In this document: piece after piece, positions 1-9,880 of the stretch
How the letters are laid out: each line of letters opens with the position of its first letter
Position numbering within the stretch: position 1 is the stretch's first letter
Assembly: GCF_009755665.1 (NCBI RefSeq)
Contig: NZ_CP046622.1
Span: 2,790,001-2,854,000, forward strand
Source: Variovorax paradoxus
Lineage (GTDB): Bacteria; Pseudomonadota; Gammaproteobacteria; Burkholderiales; Burkholderiaceae_C
Direction of reading: 5' to 3'
Length of the DNA stretch: 64,000 nt
Notes under the pieces: generated by a model
Databases searched by the model: none
Told to the model about the DNA's origin: nothing
Seen by the model: the letters and a program-made list of their open reading frames with translations, nothing else
Position numbers and translations under genes: made by a program

Positions 1-369
1 CCCGGCGATCCTTACTACGACGGGGGCTATTCGCAGCCGTATTACGACAATCCGGTAGTCGTTCAGCCGGCGCCTGTCTACATCGAGGGCGGCGCCTACT
101 ATGAAGGCCGCCGGCCTTACTACGGCGGGCGGCCCTATTACGGCAATCGTCCGTACTACGGACGGCCAGGTTATCCAGCTGTGCGGCCAGGATACCCGGG
201 GGGACGCCCGGGCTGGAGCGGCGGCGGACGGCCGCCGGGTGGTGGTGCCATCGTGCCGCCGACGGGGAATACCGGCGTGTCGCCATTGCCGCAGTACCGC
301 TCGCCACCGCCAAACGCCCGTCAACGGCTGTACACGTCGCCCGACTCCAAGACTCAAACGCCTCCCTGA
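1..369 (+). CDS. C-terminal part of a Tyr/Gly/Pro-rich protein (5' end outside window)
   Basis: The reading frame is open from base 1 to a TGA at 367-369, so about 122 C-terminal residues are visible. The first 60 residues are low-complexity repeats dominated by Tyr-Tyr, Gly, Arg and Pro (units such as GGRPYYGNRPYYG). They pass into a Gly/Pro-rich stretch and a short polar tail ending in TQTPP. I see no catalytic motif or membrane segment. Such tails occur in surface or periplasmic proteins of betaproteobacteria whose N-terminus carries a signal peptide, but that part is not visible here. The function is unknown. Composition differs from its neighbours because of the repeats, but the GC bias matches the region. 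Confidence 0.65.
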   Translation, partial: PGDPYYDGGYSQPYYDNPVVVQPAPVYIEGGAYYEGRRPYYGGRPYYGNRPYYGRPGYPAVRPGYPGGRPGWSGGGRPPGGGAIVPPTGNTGVSPLPQYRSPPPNARQRLYTSPDSKTQTPP

Positions 370-412
370 TCAGAGCGGGGGGCGGGTAACCAACCGCACA
401 GTGCGCTGTCGC

Positions 413-418
413 GATAAT
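413..418 (+). promoter_or_regulatory. -10 box (GATAAT) of def, placed for a leaderless mRNA
   Basis: GATAAT matches the sigma70 -10 consensus in five of six positions and ends only 5 nt before the def ATG. A start of transcription about 7 nt downstream would fall on the start codon itself. No Shine-Dalgarno sequence lies between. No clear -35 box is visible about 17 nt upstream. Confidence 0.45.
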
Positions 419-423
419 CCGCC

Positions 424-963
424 ATGGCCATTCGCGAAATCCTGAAAATGGGCGACCCCCGGCTGCTGCGCGTTGCGCAGCCGGTGGCCGCTTTCGACAC
501 CGACGAGCTGCACCTGCTGGTGCGCGATATGTTCGAGACCATGATTGCGGTCAACGGGGCCGGGTTGGCCGCACCGCAGATCGGCGTTGATCAGCAGCTC
601 GTCATTTTCGGCACCGACGTCGTCAATCCGCGCTACCCCGATGCGCCGCCGGTGCCCCGCACGGTGCTGCTGAATCCCGTCATCACGCCGATCGGCGACG
701 AGGAAGAAGAGGGCTGGGAAGGGTGCCTTTCGGTGCCGGGCCTTCGCGGCGTGGTGCCGCGCTTTTCGAGCATCCGCTATACCGGCTTCGATCCATATGG
801 CGATCCGATCGACCGGACCGTGAGCGGTTTTCATGCGCGCGTGGTGCAGCATGAGGTCGATCACCTGCTTGGCAAGCTCTATCCGATGCGGGTGCGCGAC
901 TTTTCGCGTTTCGGCTACACCGACGTCTTGTTTCCTGGGCTCGACGCGAACGACGACGACTGA
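424..963 (+). CDS. def: Peptide deformylase
   Basis: Removes the formyl group from the N-terminal methionine of nascent proteins; a cytosolic Fe/Zn hydrolase. All three family motifs are visible in 179 residues: GAGLAAPQ at about 45-52, EGCLS at about 99-103 with the metal-binding Cys, and HEVDH at about 143-147 with two His ligands and the catalytic Glu. Length is typical for the family. The usual partner fmt is not adjacent, so this may be a second, stand-alone deformylase copy. The ATG has no Shine-Dalgarno but a good -10 box 5 nt upstream. A strong hairpin for the convergent doxX lies immediately after the stop. Confidence 0.95.
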   Translation: MAIREILKMGDPRLLRVAQPVAAFDTDELHLLVRDMFETMIAVNGAGLAAPQIGVDQQLVIFGTDVVNPRYPDAPPVPRTVLLNPVITPIGDEEEEGWEGCLSVPGLRGVVPRFSSIRYTGFDPYGDPIDRTVSGFHARVVQHEVDHLLGKLYPMRVRDFSRFGYTDVLFPGLDANDDD

Positions 964-992
964 AAAAAAGCGGCCGGTTCGTCACCGGCCGC
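963..992 (-). terminator. Rho-independent terminator of doxX
   Basis: A perfect 9-bp inverted repeat (970-978 with 984-992, GCGGCCGGT arms, 5-nt loop) is flanked on the left by seven A residues at 963-969. Read on the minus strand this is a GC stem followed by a U tract, placed right after the doxX stop. It separates the convergent def and doxX genes. Confidence 0.8.
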
Positions 993-998
993 ATGCGT

Positions 999-1394
999 TC
1001 AGTTGTACCTGCCGCCCAGGCCGAACCGGCCACCGCCGAAAAGCGCAACCGCGATTGCCGAGAACAGGAACATGCCCTGCAGTTCGAGCGCCCAGCCGCC
1101 TTGGCCATTGAGGGCGCCCAGGTCCTTCTGGTGCACCAGCCAGATCGCCACCACCATGTTGATTGCAACGATCAGCGCTGCCGGGCGGGTGAAAAGCCCA
1201 ACGATCAGCAGCACGGGCGCAAGAATCTCACCGACGTAGACCAGGTACGCCATGGCCGCCGGCAACCCGTGCGAGGCCAGCATGCCGCCGATGCCGTCGA
1301 CTCCCTTGCCGACTTTCGCAATGCCGTGCAGCAGGATAAGGATGCCGAGTGCGACGCGCAGAACGAGCTTGCCGGTGTCATCGGATTTGGTCAT
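999..1394 (-). CDS. DoxX family membrane protein
   Basis: A 131-residue integral membrane protein with about four hydrophobic helices, typical of the DoxX/SURF4-like family in the inner membrane. Family members have been linked to redox or thiosulfate and detoxification chemistry, but the biochemical role of this protein is not established. The N-terminal helix carries the usual LLHGIAKVGKG turn. The start at 1394 (MTKSDD) is chosen because AGGA lies about 8 nt upstream; the frame stays open further upstream but without conservation. It is divergent from the aap-like operon and ends at a strong terminator. Confidence 0.85.
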   Translation of the reverse strand: MTKSDDTGKLVLRVALGILILLHGIAKVGKGVDGIGGMLASHGLPAAMAYLVYVGEILAPVLLIVGLFTRPAALIVAINMVVAIWLVHQKDLGALNGQGGWALELQGMFLFSAIAVALFGGGRFGLGGRYN

Positions 1395-1506
1395 GAGCAG
1401 ATTCCTGGTGAAAGTGATTAAAGGGCCATATGTTAGTGAATGTGCCGCGGGCACGAAAAGCCCGGACCGGCGCGCGATGCGGCATATGCATTCAACCGTC
1501 CGTTCT

Positions 1507-1536
1507 TTGGCAGAGTGGTGCGCGGCCCCGTACACT
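1507..1536 (+). promoter_or_regulatory. Sigma70-like promoter of the aap-type operon
   Basis: TTGGCA at 1507-1512 and TACACT at 1531-1536 are separated by 18 nt and lie 32 nt before the ATG at 1569. A Shine-Dalgarno GAGGAGA follows at about 1554-1560. Confidence 0.45.
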
Positions 1537-1568
1537 GCCTTTTGCTTGTTGTTGAGGAGAACACACCA

Positions 1569-2603
1569 ATGAAGAGTCGATTCCGTCCCGTGCTGGCCGT
1601 TGCCGCATCCGCTTTTGCTTTTGCTGCCGCGGCGCCGGCCTTCGCCGGCAAAACGCTTGATGCGGTCAAGCAGCGCGGCACCGTGAAATGCGGCGTGACC
1701 AACGGCGTGGCCGGCTTTTCCGCGCCCGACACGCAGGGCAACTGGTCGGGCCTGGACGTCGATACCTGCCGCGCCATTGCCGCCGCCGTGCTGGGCGACG
1801 CCAAGAAGGTCGACTTCGTGCCGCTCAATTCGCAGCAGCGCTTTTCGGCCCTGCAGGCCGGTGAAATCGACATTCTTGCGCGCAACACCACGTGGACGCT
1901 GACGCGCGATGCTTCGCTGGGCTTCAACTTCACCACCATCACCTACTACGACGGCCAGGGCTTCCTGGTGCCGAAGAAACTCAAGCTGACCAGCGCCAAA
2001 CAGCTCAAGAACGCGACCATCTGCACGCAGTCGGGCACCACCAACGAGAAGAACGTGTCCGACTACTTCCGCGCCCAGAACATTCCGGTCAAGACGGTGG
2101 TGTTCGAAAGCTTTGAGGCTTCGTTCAAGGCATTCTTCTCGGGCCGCTGCCAGGCTTTCACCACCGACGCTTCGGCGCTCGCGGGCCTGCGCAACAAGGA
2201 GGCGCCCAACCCCGACGACTACGTCATCCTGCCCGAACTCATCTCCAAGGAACCGCTCGCGCCGCTGGTGCGGCGCGGCGACGACGAATGGTTTGCCATT
2301 GCCAAGTGGGTGCCCAATGCGCTCATCGAGGCAGAGGAGTTCGGCGTTACGCAGGCCAATGCAGACGATCTCAAGGCCAACAGCAAAGACCCGGCGCAGC
2401 AGCGCCTGGTCGGCACCGGCGAAGACCTGGGCAAGCTGCTGGGCCTCGACAAGGACTGGTCGTTCCGCGCCATCAAGGCCGTGGGTAACTACGGTGAAAT
2501 GTTCGAGCGCAACGTCGGGCCTAAATCGGTGCTCAAGCTGCCGCGCGGATCGAACAACCTCTGGAGCAAGGGCGGCCTGATCTACGCACCACCGGTTCGA
2601 TGA
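1569..2603 (+). CDS. Amino-acid ABC transporter substrate-binding protein, AapJ/BztA-like
   Basis: Periplasmic binding protein (344 residues) of the polar amino-acid (PAAT/Aap) family, which captures L-amino acids such as Glu, Gln and Asp. Residues 1-26 form a signal peptide (basic MKSR, Ala/Phe-rich core, cleavage after APAFA). The mature start TLDAVKQRGTVKCGV and the segment LSFNFTT-like YYDGQGF with the paired-Cys pattern are characteristic of AapJ. The start is fixed by GAGGAGA 8 nt upstream; the frame is open further upstream but lacks a signal peptide there. The stop overlaps the next gene by 4 nt (ATGA), so binding protein and both permeases are translationally coupled. Confidence 0.9.
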   Translation: MKSRFRPVLAVAASAFAFAAAAPAFAGKTLDAVKQRGTVKCGVTNGVAGFSAPDTQGNWSGLDVDTCRAIAAAVLGDAKKVDFVPLNSQQRFSALQAGEIDILARNTTWTLTRDASLGFNFTTITYYDGQGFLVPKKLKLTSAKQLKNATICTQSGTTNEKNVSDYFRAQNIPVKTVVFESFEASFKAFFSGRCQAFTTDASALAGLRNKEAPNPDDYVILPELISKEPLAPLVRRGDDEWFAIAKWVPNALIEAEEFGVTQANADDLKANSKDPAQQRLVGTGEDLGKLLGLDKDWSFRAIKAVGNYGEMFERNVGPKSVLKLPRGSNNLWSKGGLIYAPPVR

Positions 2604-3598
2604 GCCGGCAAGCCTCGCGCCGCGGCGCCTGGCTGGCCTGGATCGTCCAGGCGCTGCTGGTGCTGGCCGTGCTGGCCGGCGCCGTCTGGGTGATGAATCA
2701 CGCGCTCGAGGTGCTGCGCTCGCGCGGGGTCCGGTCGGGGTTCGACTTTCTCACCGAGCCGGCGGGCTTTTCCATCAGCGAAGGCTGGCTCGACTTCGAT
2801 GCCAGCCAGCCGTTCTGGCGCGCCTTCCTGGCAGGATTGATCAACACCGTGCGGGCGGCGGTGCCCGCGGCCGTCTTCGCAATCGTGCTCGGCACCTTGA
2901 TTGGCATCGGCCGGCTCGCGCCGCACGTGCTCTTGCGCGGCATTTGCACAGCGTATGTCGAAGTGCTGCGCAACGTGCCCCTGCTGGTGCAGCTGCTGAT
3001 GCTGGCCTTTGCCATGGCCAACCTTTTGCCGGACCCGACCGAGCCCGTGCGCTTGCTGCCGGGCGTGTGGCTCAGCAACGGCGGCTTGAGCGTGCCCTGG
3101 CCCGCATCGGGCGACGGCGGCTGGTGGCCGACGCACTTCGAATGGCCCGAGAAGGGCGACTTCGGCGTGAGCGGCGGCGCGGCGTTGAGCCCGGAGTACG
3201 TGACCATCGTCGCGGGGCTGTCGTTTTACTCGGCGGCTTTCGTGGCGGAGATCGTGCGCGCCGGCATCCTGTCGGTATCGCAGGGGCAGGTGCTGGCCGG
3301 GCAGGCGCTGGGCCTCACGCCAGGGCAGCAATTGCGCATCGTGATCCTGCCGCAGGCGCTGCGCGTGATCGTGCCTTCGCTCACCAACCAACTGCTCAGC
3401 CTCACCAAGAACTCGTCGCTGGCCGTGGCCGTGGGCTATCCGGAACTGGTGTCGGTGGCCAACACCACCATTGGCTCGAACGGGCGGGCTTTCGAGTGCA
3501 TCGCGATCATCATGGCGGTGTACCTTCTGCTGTCGCTGCTGATCTCGTTCGGCATGAACCGCTACAACGCACGCGTTGCGCTCAGGGGCTGGCAATGA
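2600..3598 (+). CDS. Amino-acid ABC transporter permease, AapQ-like
   Basis: Inner-membrane permease (332 residues) with one N-terminal helix, a periplasmic segment of roughly 60 residues, and a BPD_transp_1 core. A long inserted periplasmic loop (about residues 140-200, Trp/Pro/Gly-rich) separates early helices from the late ones, a hallmark of the Aap/Bzt permeases. The cytoplasmic EAA loop reads QGQVLAGQALGLTPGQQ, followed by LPQALRVIVPSLTNQ. It overlaps both neighbours by 4 nt. It would pair with the next gene as a heterodimer channel. Confidence 0.9.
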   Translation: MSRQASRRGAWLAWIVQALLVLAVLAGAVWVMNHALEVLRSRGVRSGFDFLTEPAGFSISEGWLDFDASQPFWRAFLAGLINTVRAAVPAAVFAIVLGTLIGIGRLAPHVLLRGICTAYVEVLRNVPLLVQLLMLAFAMANLLPDPTEPVRLLPGVWLSNGGLSVPWPASGDGGWWPTHFEWPEKGDFGVSGGAALSPEYVTIVAGLSFYSAAFVAEIVRAGILSVSQGQVLAGQALGLTPGQQLRIVILPQALRVIVPSLTNQLLSLTKNSSLAVAVGYPELVSVANTTIGSNGRAFECIAIIMAVYLLLSLLISFGMNRYNARVALRGWQ

Positions 3599-4653
3599 AA
3601 AATGCCGCCCAAGGCCCCATCGCGTGGCGCAGCGAGCTCTGGGGTTCGCCGCTGCGGGCATTGGCCACGGTGCTGCTGCTCGCACTGCTTGCATGGGGCG
3701 GCTTTCATGCTCTCGAATGGGGCGTGCTGAATGCAGTGTTCCGGCCCGACGCCGAAGCCTGCCGCGCGATGCAGCACGGCGCTTGCTGGGGTGTGGTGGC
3801 TGAAAAGTGGCGCCCAATGCTGTTCGGCCGATTTCCGTATGAAGAGCAATGGCGACCGGCGATCGCGGTGGTCGTGTTGTCGGCCGTCACGGTGCTCAGC
3901 GCCTGGCCGCGCAGCTGGCGCTGGTGGCTGGTGCCGCTCTGGATCGTGGCACTGCTGCTCTTTGTGCTGCTGATGCTCGGTGGCGTGGCCGGCCTGGTCC
4001 ATGTGCCGACCAGCCGCTGGGGCGGCTTGCCGCTCACCATCGGCCTTGCGGTGGTTGGCCTGGCGCTGGCCTTTCCGCTGGCACTGCTGCTTGCATTGGG
4101 CCGCCGTTCGGGCTGGCCCGTAGTTCGCACCCTGAGCGCGAGCTACATCGAGCTGGTTCGCGGCGTGCCGCTCATTTCGGTGCTGTTCATGGCCTCTTTC
4201 CTGCTGCCGTTGCTGTGGCCCGCGGGCTGGCAGCCCGATGTGCTGGTGCGCGTGCTGGCGGGCCTGACGCTCTTCGTGGCAGCCTACCTGGCCGAGATCA
4301 TCCGCGGCGGCCTGCAGGCCGTGCCGCGCGGGCAGACCGAAGTCGCGATGGCGCTCGGCTTCGGGCGCTGGCCGGTGCAGCGCGACATCGTGCTGCCGCA
4401 AGCGCTGCGGCTCGTGGTGCCCGCGCTGACCAACAGCGTGGTCGGCACGCTGAAAGACACGTCTCTGGTCACCGTGGTGGGGCTGTTCGAGCTGACCGGC
4501 GCATTGGGCTTGGCCCTCGGCGGCGATCCGACCTGGCGGCCGTTCTACCTCGAGGGGTACCTCTTCATTGCGGCGGTGTACTGGGTGCTGTGCTTCGGCC
4601 TCTCGCGCTACAGCGTGTGGCTGGAGCGGCGGCTGGGAGAGGGCACGCGCTGA
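3595..4653 (+). CDS. Amino-acid ABC transporter permease, AapM-like
   Basis: Second permease of the transporter (352 residues), with an extra N-terminal helix and a further hydrophobic pair before the transport core. The EAA loop is RGQTEVAMALGFGRWPVQ followed by LPQALRLVVPALTN, matching its partner. The ATG overlaps the preceding stop (ATGA at 3595-3598). The expected third component, an AapP-type ATPase, is not downstream: the next gene (pgm) is on the opposite strand and ends 21 nt away. The ATPase must be encoded elsewhere or shared with another transporter. Confidence 0.9.
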   Translation: MKNAAQGPIAWRSELWGSPLRALATVLLLALLAWGGFHALEWGVLNAVFRPDAEACRAMQHGACWGVVAEKWRPMLFGRFPYEEQWRPAIAVVVLSAVTVLSAWPRSWRWWLVPLWIVALLLFVLLMLGGVAGLVHVPTSRWGGLPLTIGLAVVGLALAFPLALLLALGRRSGWPVVRTLSASYIELVRGVPLISVLFMASFLLPLLWPAGWQPDVLVRVLAGLTLFVAAYLAEIIRGGLQAVPRGQTEVAMALGFGRWPVQRDIVLPQALRLVVPALTNSVVGTLKDTSLVTVVGLFELTGALGLALGGDPTWRPFYLEGYLFIAAVYWVLCFGLSRYSVWLERRLGEGTR

Positions 4654-4674
4654 ACCGGCGGTGCCCCGGTTTCA

Positions 4675-6330
4675 TCAGCCCGCCGACAGCGCCTTGTCCA
4701 CCAGCTGCTGCGCTTCCTCGAGGATGCGCCCGAGGTGCTCGGCACCGAGAAAGCTCTCGCCGTAGATCTTGTAGATGTTCTCGGTGCCCGAGGGCCGAGC
4801 GGCGAACCAGCCGTTTTCCGTGACCACCTTCACGCCGCCGATGGCCGCTCCGTTGCCGGGCGCATGGCTCAACACGTTCTGGATTTTTTCGCCCGCGAGT
4901 TCGGTCGACAGCACCTGCTGCGGCGACAGGTTCGAAAGCTTCTTCTTCTGCTCGACAGTGGCCGCCGCATCCACGCGGTTGGACACGGGCTTGCCCAGCG
5001 TCTCTGCCAGTTCGGCAAAGCGCTCGCCGGGGTCGCGCCCCGTGCGGGCGGCAATCTCCGCCGACAGCAGAGCCGGGACGATCCCGTCCTTGTCGGTGGT
5101 CCATACAGAGCCGTCGCGCCGCAGGAAGGTTGCGCCCGCGCTTTCTTCGCCGCCGAAGCCCAAGGACGAATCCACCAGCCCGTCGACGAACCACTTGAAG
5201 CCCACCGGCACCTCGTACAGCTTGCGCCCCAGGTTGGCGGCCACGCGGTCGATCATCTGGCTACTGACCACCGTCTTGCCAACGGCTGCATGCGGGGCCC
5301 ATTGCGGGCGGTGCGTGAAGAGGTAGTCGACCATCACGGCCAGGTAGTTGTTCGGCGGCAGCAGCCCCGCGCTGCGCGTGACGACGCCGTGCCGGTCGTG
5401 GTCGGTATCGCACGCAAAGGCAATGCCGAAGCGGTCCTTGAGGCCGATGAGCTGGTGCATCGCATCGGGCGACGAGGGGTCCATGCGGATGCGGCCGTCC
5501 CAGTCGAGCGACATGAAGCGGAAGGTCGGATCGACCTCCTGGCTCAGCACGTTGAGCCGGTCAAGCTTGTAGCGCGCGGCAATGGCGGGCCAGTAGCGCA
5601 CGCCGGCGCCGCCCAGCGGATCGACGCCCAGGTCGATCGGCACGCCGCGAATCGCGTCCATGTCGAGCACCTGCGCCAGGTCTTCCACATAGGTGTTCAG
5701 GTAGTCGTGGCGGTGCGTGGTCGAGGCGCGCAGCGCCTGTGCAAGCGGCAGTCGCTTCACGCCCTGGAGACCGGCGGCAAGATAGCCATTGGCCGCGGCC
5801 TCGACGGCTGAGGTGATGTCGGTGCCCGCCGGGCCGCCGTTGGGCGGGTTGTATTTGAAGCCGCCGCTTTCGGGCGGGTTGTGCGAAGGCGTGATCACGA
5901 TGCCGTCGGCAAGCCCCGTCGTGCGGCCGCGGTTGTAGACGAGGATGGCATGCGAGACGGCGGGCGTCGGCGTGTATTCGTCGTCCTTCGACAGCATCAG
6001 CTCCACGCCGTTGGCCGCCAGCACTTCTACCGCGCTGTTGAATGCGGGCGTGGAGAGCGCATGCGTGTCGATGCCCAGGAACAGCGGGCCGTCGATGCCT
6101 TTTTGCTTGCGGTAGTCGGCAATCGCCTGGCTGATGGCCAGCACATGCCACTCGTTGAAAGCGTCGTCGAAGGAAGAGCCGCGGTGCCCCGACGTTCCAA
6201 AGGCGACGCGCTGGGCTGGCACGGAAGGATCGGGCCGGCCCGTGTAGTAGGCCGAGATGAGGCGCGGGATGTTGACGAGCAGGTCCAGCGGTGCGGGCTG
6301 GCCCGCGAGAGGGTTGGTCTTTTGGCTCAT
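4675..6330 (-). CDS. pgm: Phosphoglucomutase, alpha-D-glucose-specific
   Basis: Interconverts glucose 1-phosphate and glucose 6-phosphate, feeding UDP-glucose and polysaccharide synthesis. The 551-residue length matches bacterial Pgm. TSGHRGSS at about 46-53 is the N-terminal substrate loop; TPSHNP at about 147-152 carries the phospho-Ser (149); DTDHDRHG at about 308-315 holds the Mg-binding aspartates; [10 protein letters not shown] near the C-terminus binds the substrate phosphate. It lies 84 nt downstream of glnD on the same strand and may be read from the map-glnD transcript or its own promoter. All catalytic residues are intact. Confidence 0.95.
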   Translation of the reverse strand: MSQKTNPLAGQPAPLDLLVNIPRLISAYYTGRPDPSVPAQRVAFGTSGHRGSSFDDAFNEWHVLAISQAIADYRKQKGIDGPLFLGIDTHALSTPAFNSAVEVLAANGVELMLSKDDEYTPTPAVSHAILVYNRGRTTGLADGIVITPSHNPPESGGFKYNPPNGGPAGTDITSAVEAAANGYLAAGLQGVKRLPLAQALRASTTHRHDYLNTYVEDLAQVLDMDAIRGVPIDLGVDPLGGAGVRYWPAIAARYKLDRLNVLSQEVDPTFRFMSLDWDGRIRMDPSSPDAMHQLIGLKDRFGIAFACDTDHDRHGVVTRSAGLLPPNNYLAVMVDYLFTHRPQWAPHAAVGKTVVSSQMIDRVAANLGRKLYEVPVGFKWFVDGLVDSSLGFGGEESAGATFLRRDGSVWTTDKDGIVPALLSAEIAARTGRDPGERFAELAETLGKPVSNRVDAAATVEQKKKLSNLSPQQVLSTELAGEKIQNVLSHAPGNGAAIGGVKVVTENGWFAARPSGTENIYKIYGESFLGAEHLGRILEEAQQLVDKALSAG

Positions 6331-6414
6331 GTCGAGTGTTGCCGTTCGAGTTGAATCAAGTCGGCAACATCATGCCGCAGGATGCGCCTGCGAACGAAAC
6401 AAGCGGAAAGCGCC

Positions 6415-9021
6415 TCAGGAGGCCAGGGCCTCCATCAGCTCCGTCTCGATGGCCAGTTGCGTCTTCTGTCCCTGCAGCTCGGGGCCGCTGATGAGGAACG
6501 TGTCTTCCACGCGCTCGCCGAGCGTGGTGACCTTGGCGAGTTGCAGATTGAGGTGATGCCGTGCAAGCACCCGCGCCACCGAATACAGCAGCCCCGCGCG
6601 GTCGCTGGCAGAGATGTTGAGCAGCCAGCGCTGCGCCTTGTCGTCGGGCAGCAGGCTGATGCGCGGCTTGATGGGGAAGCTGCGCACCCGGCGCGACACC
6701 CTGCCCACGCTGGGCGAGGGCAGGGGACCGGCCTCGGTGAGCGTTTGGGCAAGGCCCAGCTCGACCATGCTGATGAGGTCGCGGTAATGGTCGGGCAGGA
6801 AAGTAGTTACAACCTGGAAGGTATCGAGGCCGTAGCCGTTGCTGGTGGTGTGTACTTTCGCGTCAAGAATGCTGAACGACGACTGGTCGAAATAGCCGCA
6901 GATGCGCGCGAACAGGTCAGGCTGGTCGGGCGTGTACACCACCACCTGCAGCCCTTCGCCCACTGGCGAAAGGCGCGCGCGCACGATGGGCGGCGCCTTG
7001 GGATCGACCGGCACGTTGGGCGGCGGCACGAAGCGCGAAAGCTGCTTGGCATGCCAGGCGATTTCGCTGGCCTCGTGGCGCATGAAGTAGCCGACGTCGA
7101 GCGTGTCCCACAGCGCCTTGTGCGCTTCGAAGCGCTGTGCATGCAACGCAAGCTGCACCAGCGCCTCGCGCTTGCGCGACTCCACTTCTGCGTCCGGGTC
7201 GGGCATGCGGCCGCCCAGCGCGCGCAGGGTGTAGCGGTAAAGGTCTTCGAGCAGTTTGCCCTTCCATGCATTCCACACGCGCGGCGACGTGCCGCGAATA
7301 TCGGCAATGGTGAGCAGATAAAGGGCTGTGAGATAGCGCTCGTTGCCCACGCGCTTGGCAAAGGCGCCGATCACTTCCGGGTCGCTCAGGTCCTGCTTTT
7401 GCGCGACCTGGCTCATCACCAGGTGTTCGGCCACCAGGAATTCGATGAGCTTGGCGTCTTCGCGCGCAATGCCGTGCTGCTTGCAGAAGCGCTGCACGTC
7501 GCGCGCGCCGAGCGTGGAATGGTCGCCGCCGCGGCCCTTGGCAATGTCGTGGAACAGCGCGGCCACGTAAAGAATCCACGGCTTGTCCCAGCCGGCCGCA
7601 AGCTGCGAGCAGAACGGGTATTCGTGCGCGTGCTCGGCAATGAAGAAGCGCCGCACGTTGCGCAGCACCATCAAGATGTGCTGGTCCACCGTGTACACGT
7701 GGAACAGGTCGTGCTGCATCTGCCCCACGATGCTGCGGAACACCCGCAGGTAGCGCCCCAGCACCGAGGTCTGGTTCATCAGCCTGAACGCATGCGTGAT
7801 GCCGTACGGCTGCAGCAGGATGCGCATGAACGTCTCGTGATTGGCCGGGTCGTTCCGGAACTTGCTGTCCATGACATGCCGCGCGTTGTAGAGCGCGCGC
7901 AGCGTGCGCGCCGACAGGCCCTTCACGCCGATGGTCTTCTGGTAGAGCAGGAAGGTCTCGAGAATGGCGCGCGGTTCGCGCTCGTACAGGTCCTCGCTTG
8001 CAATCTCGATCAGGCCGGCGCGTTCGTAGAAGCGCTCGTTGATCGACGTGTGCTGTTCGTCGCTGGGCTGCAGCCGCTCCGAAATGTTGAGCAGCAAAAT
8101 CTGGTTGAGCTGAGTGACCGCCTTGGCCGCCCAGTAGTAGCGCCGCATCAGCGCTTCGCTCGACTTGCGCTGCGATTCACTCTCGTAGCCAAAGCTCGCG
8201 GCCACGGCGGTTTGCAGGTCGAACACCAGCCGGTCTTCGCGGCGGTTGGCAATCACGTGCAGCCGCGCGCGAATCAGCGAGAGCAGCGCCTCGTTGCGCT
8301 TGATCTGCTGCGCCTCGAACGGCGTTGCAAGCCCGTTCTTTGCCAGGTCGTCCCAGCGGCTGCCGTAGCCGGCGGCCTTGGTCATCCAGAGAATGGTTTG
8401 CAGATCGCGCAGGCCGCCCGGCGATTCCTTGCAGTTGGGTTCGAGCGCGTACGGCGTGTTGTCGAACTTCTGGTGGCGGTGCCGCATTTCTTGCGACTTG
8501 GCCACGAAGAAGGCCTGCGGATCGATGGCGCGGGTGAAGCGGCGGCGAAAGCCGACAAAGAGCTTCTTGTTGCCCGCGATCAGCCGTGCCTCGAGCAGCG
8601 AGGTCTGCACGGTGACGTCTTTTTCTGCCTCGGCCAGGCATTCCTCGACCGTGCGCACGCTTGAGCCGATCTCCAGCCCCGCGTCCCAGCAATGCCCGAT
8701 GAAGGCCTCGATGCGCGCCGGATCGATGCCGCTCGCGTGGCCTTCGGGTGGCAGCAGCAACAGCACGTCGACGTCGGAATACGGAAACAGCTCGCCGCGG
8801 CCAAAGCCGCCCACGGCCGCCAGCGCAAGCGAATCGCCAAAGTCGGCCTCGCGCCAAAGCGCGCACAAGGTCTGGTCGGCCAGCGCCGACAGCTGCCTCA
8901 GCACCGTATGCACGCTGCGCGTGGGTGCGCGCGCGAAACGCAAGGTTTCGAAGAGCGCGAGTTTCTTTGCGCGATAGGCTTCGCGCAGCGTTGCCACGTC
9001 GATCTTGGCTGGTTCGATCAC
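6415..9021 (-). CDS. glnD: PII uridylyltransferase / uridylyl-removing enzyme
   Basis: Nitrogen-status sensor that uridylylates PII (GlnB/GlnK) when glutamine is low and deuridylylates it when glutamine is high. The 868 residues contain the expected order: nucleotidyltransferase domain with [15 protein letters not shown] at about 71-85, an HD domain with [15 protein letters not shown] at about 485-500, and two C-terminal ACT domains (about 690-770 and 795-868) that sense glutamine. Start ATG at 9021 lies 34 nt after the map stop, so map-glnD form an operon, an arrangement common in betaproteobacteria. Confidence 0.95.
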   Translation of the reverse strand: MIEPAKIDVATLREAYRAKKLALFETLRFARAPTRSVHTVLRQLSALADQTLCALWREADFGDSLALAAVGGFGRGELFPYSDVDVLLLLPPEGHASGIDPARIEAFIGHCWDAGLEIGSSVRTVEECLAEAEKDVTVQTSLLEARLIAGNKKLFVGFRRRFTRAIDPQAFFVAKSQEMRHRHQKFDNTPYALEPNCKESPGGLRDLQTILWMTKAAGYGSRWDDLAKNGLATPFEAQQIKRNEALLSLIRARLHVIANRREDRLVFDLQTAVAASFGYESESQRKSSEALMRRYYWAAKAVTQLNQILLLNISERLQPSDEQHTSINERFYERAGLIEIASEDLYEREPRAILETFLLYQKTIGVKGLSARTLRALYNARHVMDSKFRNDPANHETFMRILLQPYGITHAFRLMNQTSVLGRYLRVFRSIVGQMQHDLFHVYTVDQHILMVLRNVRRFFIAEHAHEYPFCSQLAAGWDKPWILYVAALFHDIAKGRGGDHSTLGARDVQRFCKQHGIAREDAKLIEFLVAEHLVMSQVAQKQDLSDPEVIGAFAKRVGNERYLTALYLLTIADIRGTSPRVWNAWKGKLLEDLYRYTLRALGGRMPDPDAEVESRKREALVQLALHAQRFEAHKALWDTLDVGYFMRHEASEIAWHAKQLSRFVPPPNVPVDPKAPPIVRARLSPVGEGLQVVVYTPDQPDLFARICGYFDQSSFSILDAKVHTTSNGYGLDTFQVVTTFLPDHYRDLISMVELGLAQTLTEAGPLPSPSVGRVSRRVRSFPIKPRISLLPDDKAQRWLLNISASDRAGLLYSVARVLARHHLNLQLAKVTTLGERVEDTFLISGPELQGQKTQLAIETELMEALAS

Positions 9022-9055
9022 GGCTTTGTCCGGGGCCGTGCGCCGCTCGCGCGGC

Positions 9056-9880
9056 TCACGTTTTCGTGGAAGTGACGAAGGAGGGCAGGGGCGGGCTGCC
9101 TTCGGACAGCGTGAGCACCTCGTAGCCCGTTTCGGTGACCAGCACCGTGTGCTCCCATTGCGCCGAGAGCGAATGGTCGCGCGTGACGATGGTCCAGCCG
9201 TCGTATTGGCCGCCCTTGAAGTCTTCCTTCACGTCGCGCTTGCCGGCATTGATCATCGGTTCGATGGTGAAGATCATGCCGGGCTTGAGTTCTTCGAGCG
9301 TGCCGGGGCGGCCGTAGTGCAGCACCTGCGGTTCTTCGTGGAATCGCTGGCCCACGCCGTGGCCGCAGAACTCGCGCACGACGGAAAAACCGTGGCCTTC
9401 GGCAAACTTCTGGATCGCATGGCCGATGTCGCCCAGGTGGGCGCCCGGGCGCACCTGCAGAATGCCATGCCACATGGCTTCGAAGGTGATGCTGCACAGC
9501 CGCTTGGCCGCGATGGAAGCGTCGCCGATGATGTACATGCGGCTGTTGTCGCCGAACCAGCCGTCCTTCACCACCGTGACGTCGACGTTCATGATGTCGC
9601 CCTTCTTCAAGGGCTTGTCATTCGGAATGCCGTGGCAAACCACGTGGTTGACCGAGGTGCAGAGAGACTTCGGAAAGGGCACGCTGCTGGCGCCCATGTA
9701 GCCCACCGTGGCCGAGGTGGTGCCCTGCTTGACCATGTATTCGGCGGCGAGCCGGTCGATTTCGTTCGTGGTGATGCCCGGCTTGATGAACGGCGTGAGG
9801 TAGTCCAGCACCTCGGAGGCCAGGCGGCAGGCGACGCGCATGGCTGCGATGCCCGCTGCGTCTTTGTAGGTAATGCTCAT
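9056..9880 (-). CDS. map: Methionine aminopeptidase, type I
   Basis: Cytosolic dinuclear metal protease removing the initiator methionine after deformylation. The 274 residues carry the five metal ligands in family order: [18 protein letters not shown] (two Asp), [12 protein letters not shown] (His), IFTIEPM (Glu) and AQWEHTVLV (Glu). Cys/His positions of the MetAP-Ia substrate pocket ([10 protein letters not shown]) are present. The ATG at 9880 sits 6 nt after a GATAAT box on the minus strand and has no Shine-Dalgarno, which predicts a leaderless mRNA. It is divergent from purL across only 46 nt. Confidence 0.95.
   Translation of the reverse strand: MSITYKDAAGIAAMRVACRLASEVLDYLTPFIKPGITTNEIDRLAAEYMVKQGTTSATVGYMGASSVPFPKSLCTSVNHVVCHGIPNDKPLKKGDIMNVDVTVVKDGWFGDNSRMYIIGDASIAAKRLCSITFEAMWHGILQVRPGAHLGDIGHAIQKFAEGHGFSVVREFCGHGVGQRFHEEPQVLHYGRPGTLEELKPGMIFTIEPMINAGKRDVKEDFKGGQYDGWTIVTRDHSLSAQWEHTVLVTETGYEVLTLSEGSPPLPSFVTSTKT

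Noticed and set aside
6382..8664. A 760-codon plus-strand frame opposite glnD.
   Set aside because: GlnD motifs are complete on the minus strand and the opposite frame shows no family features.
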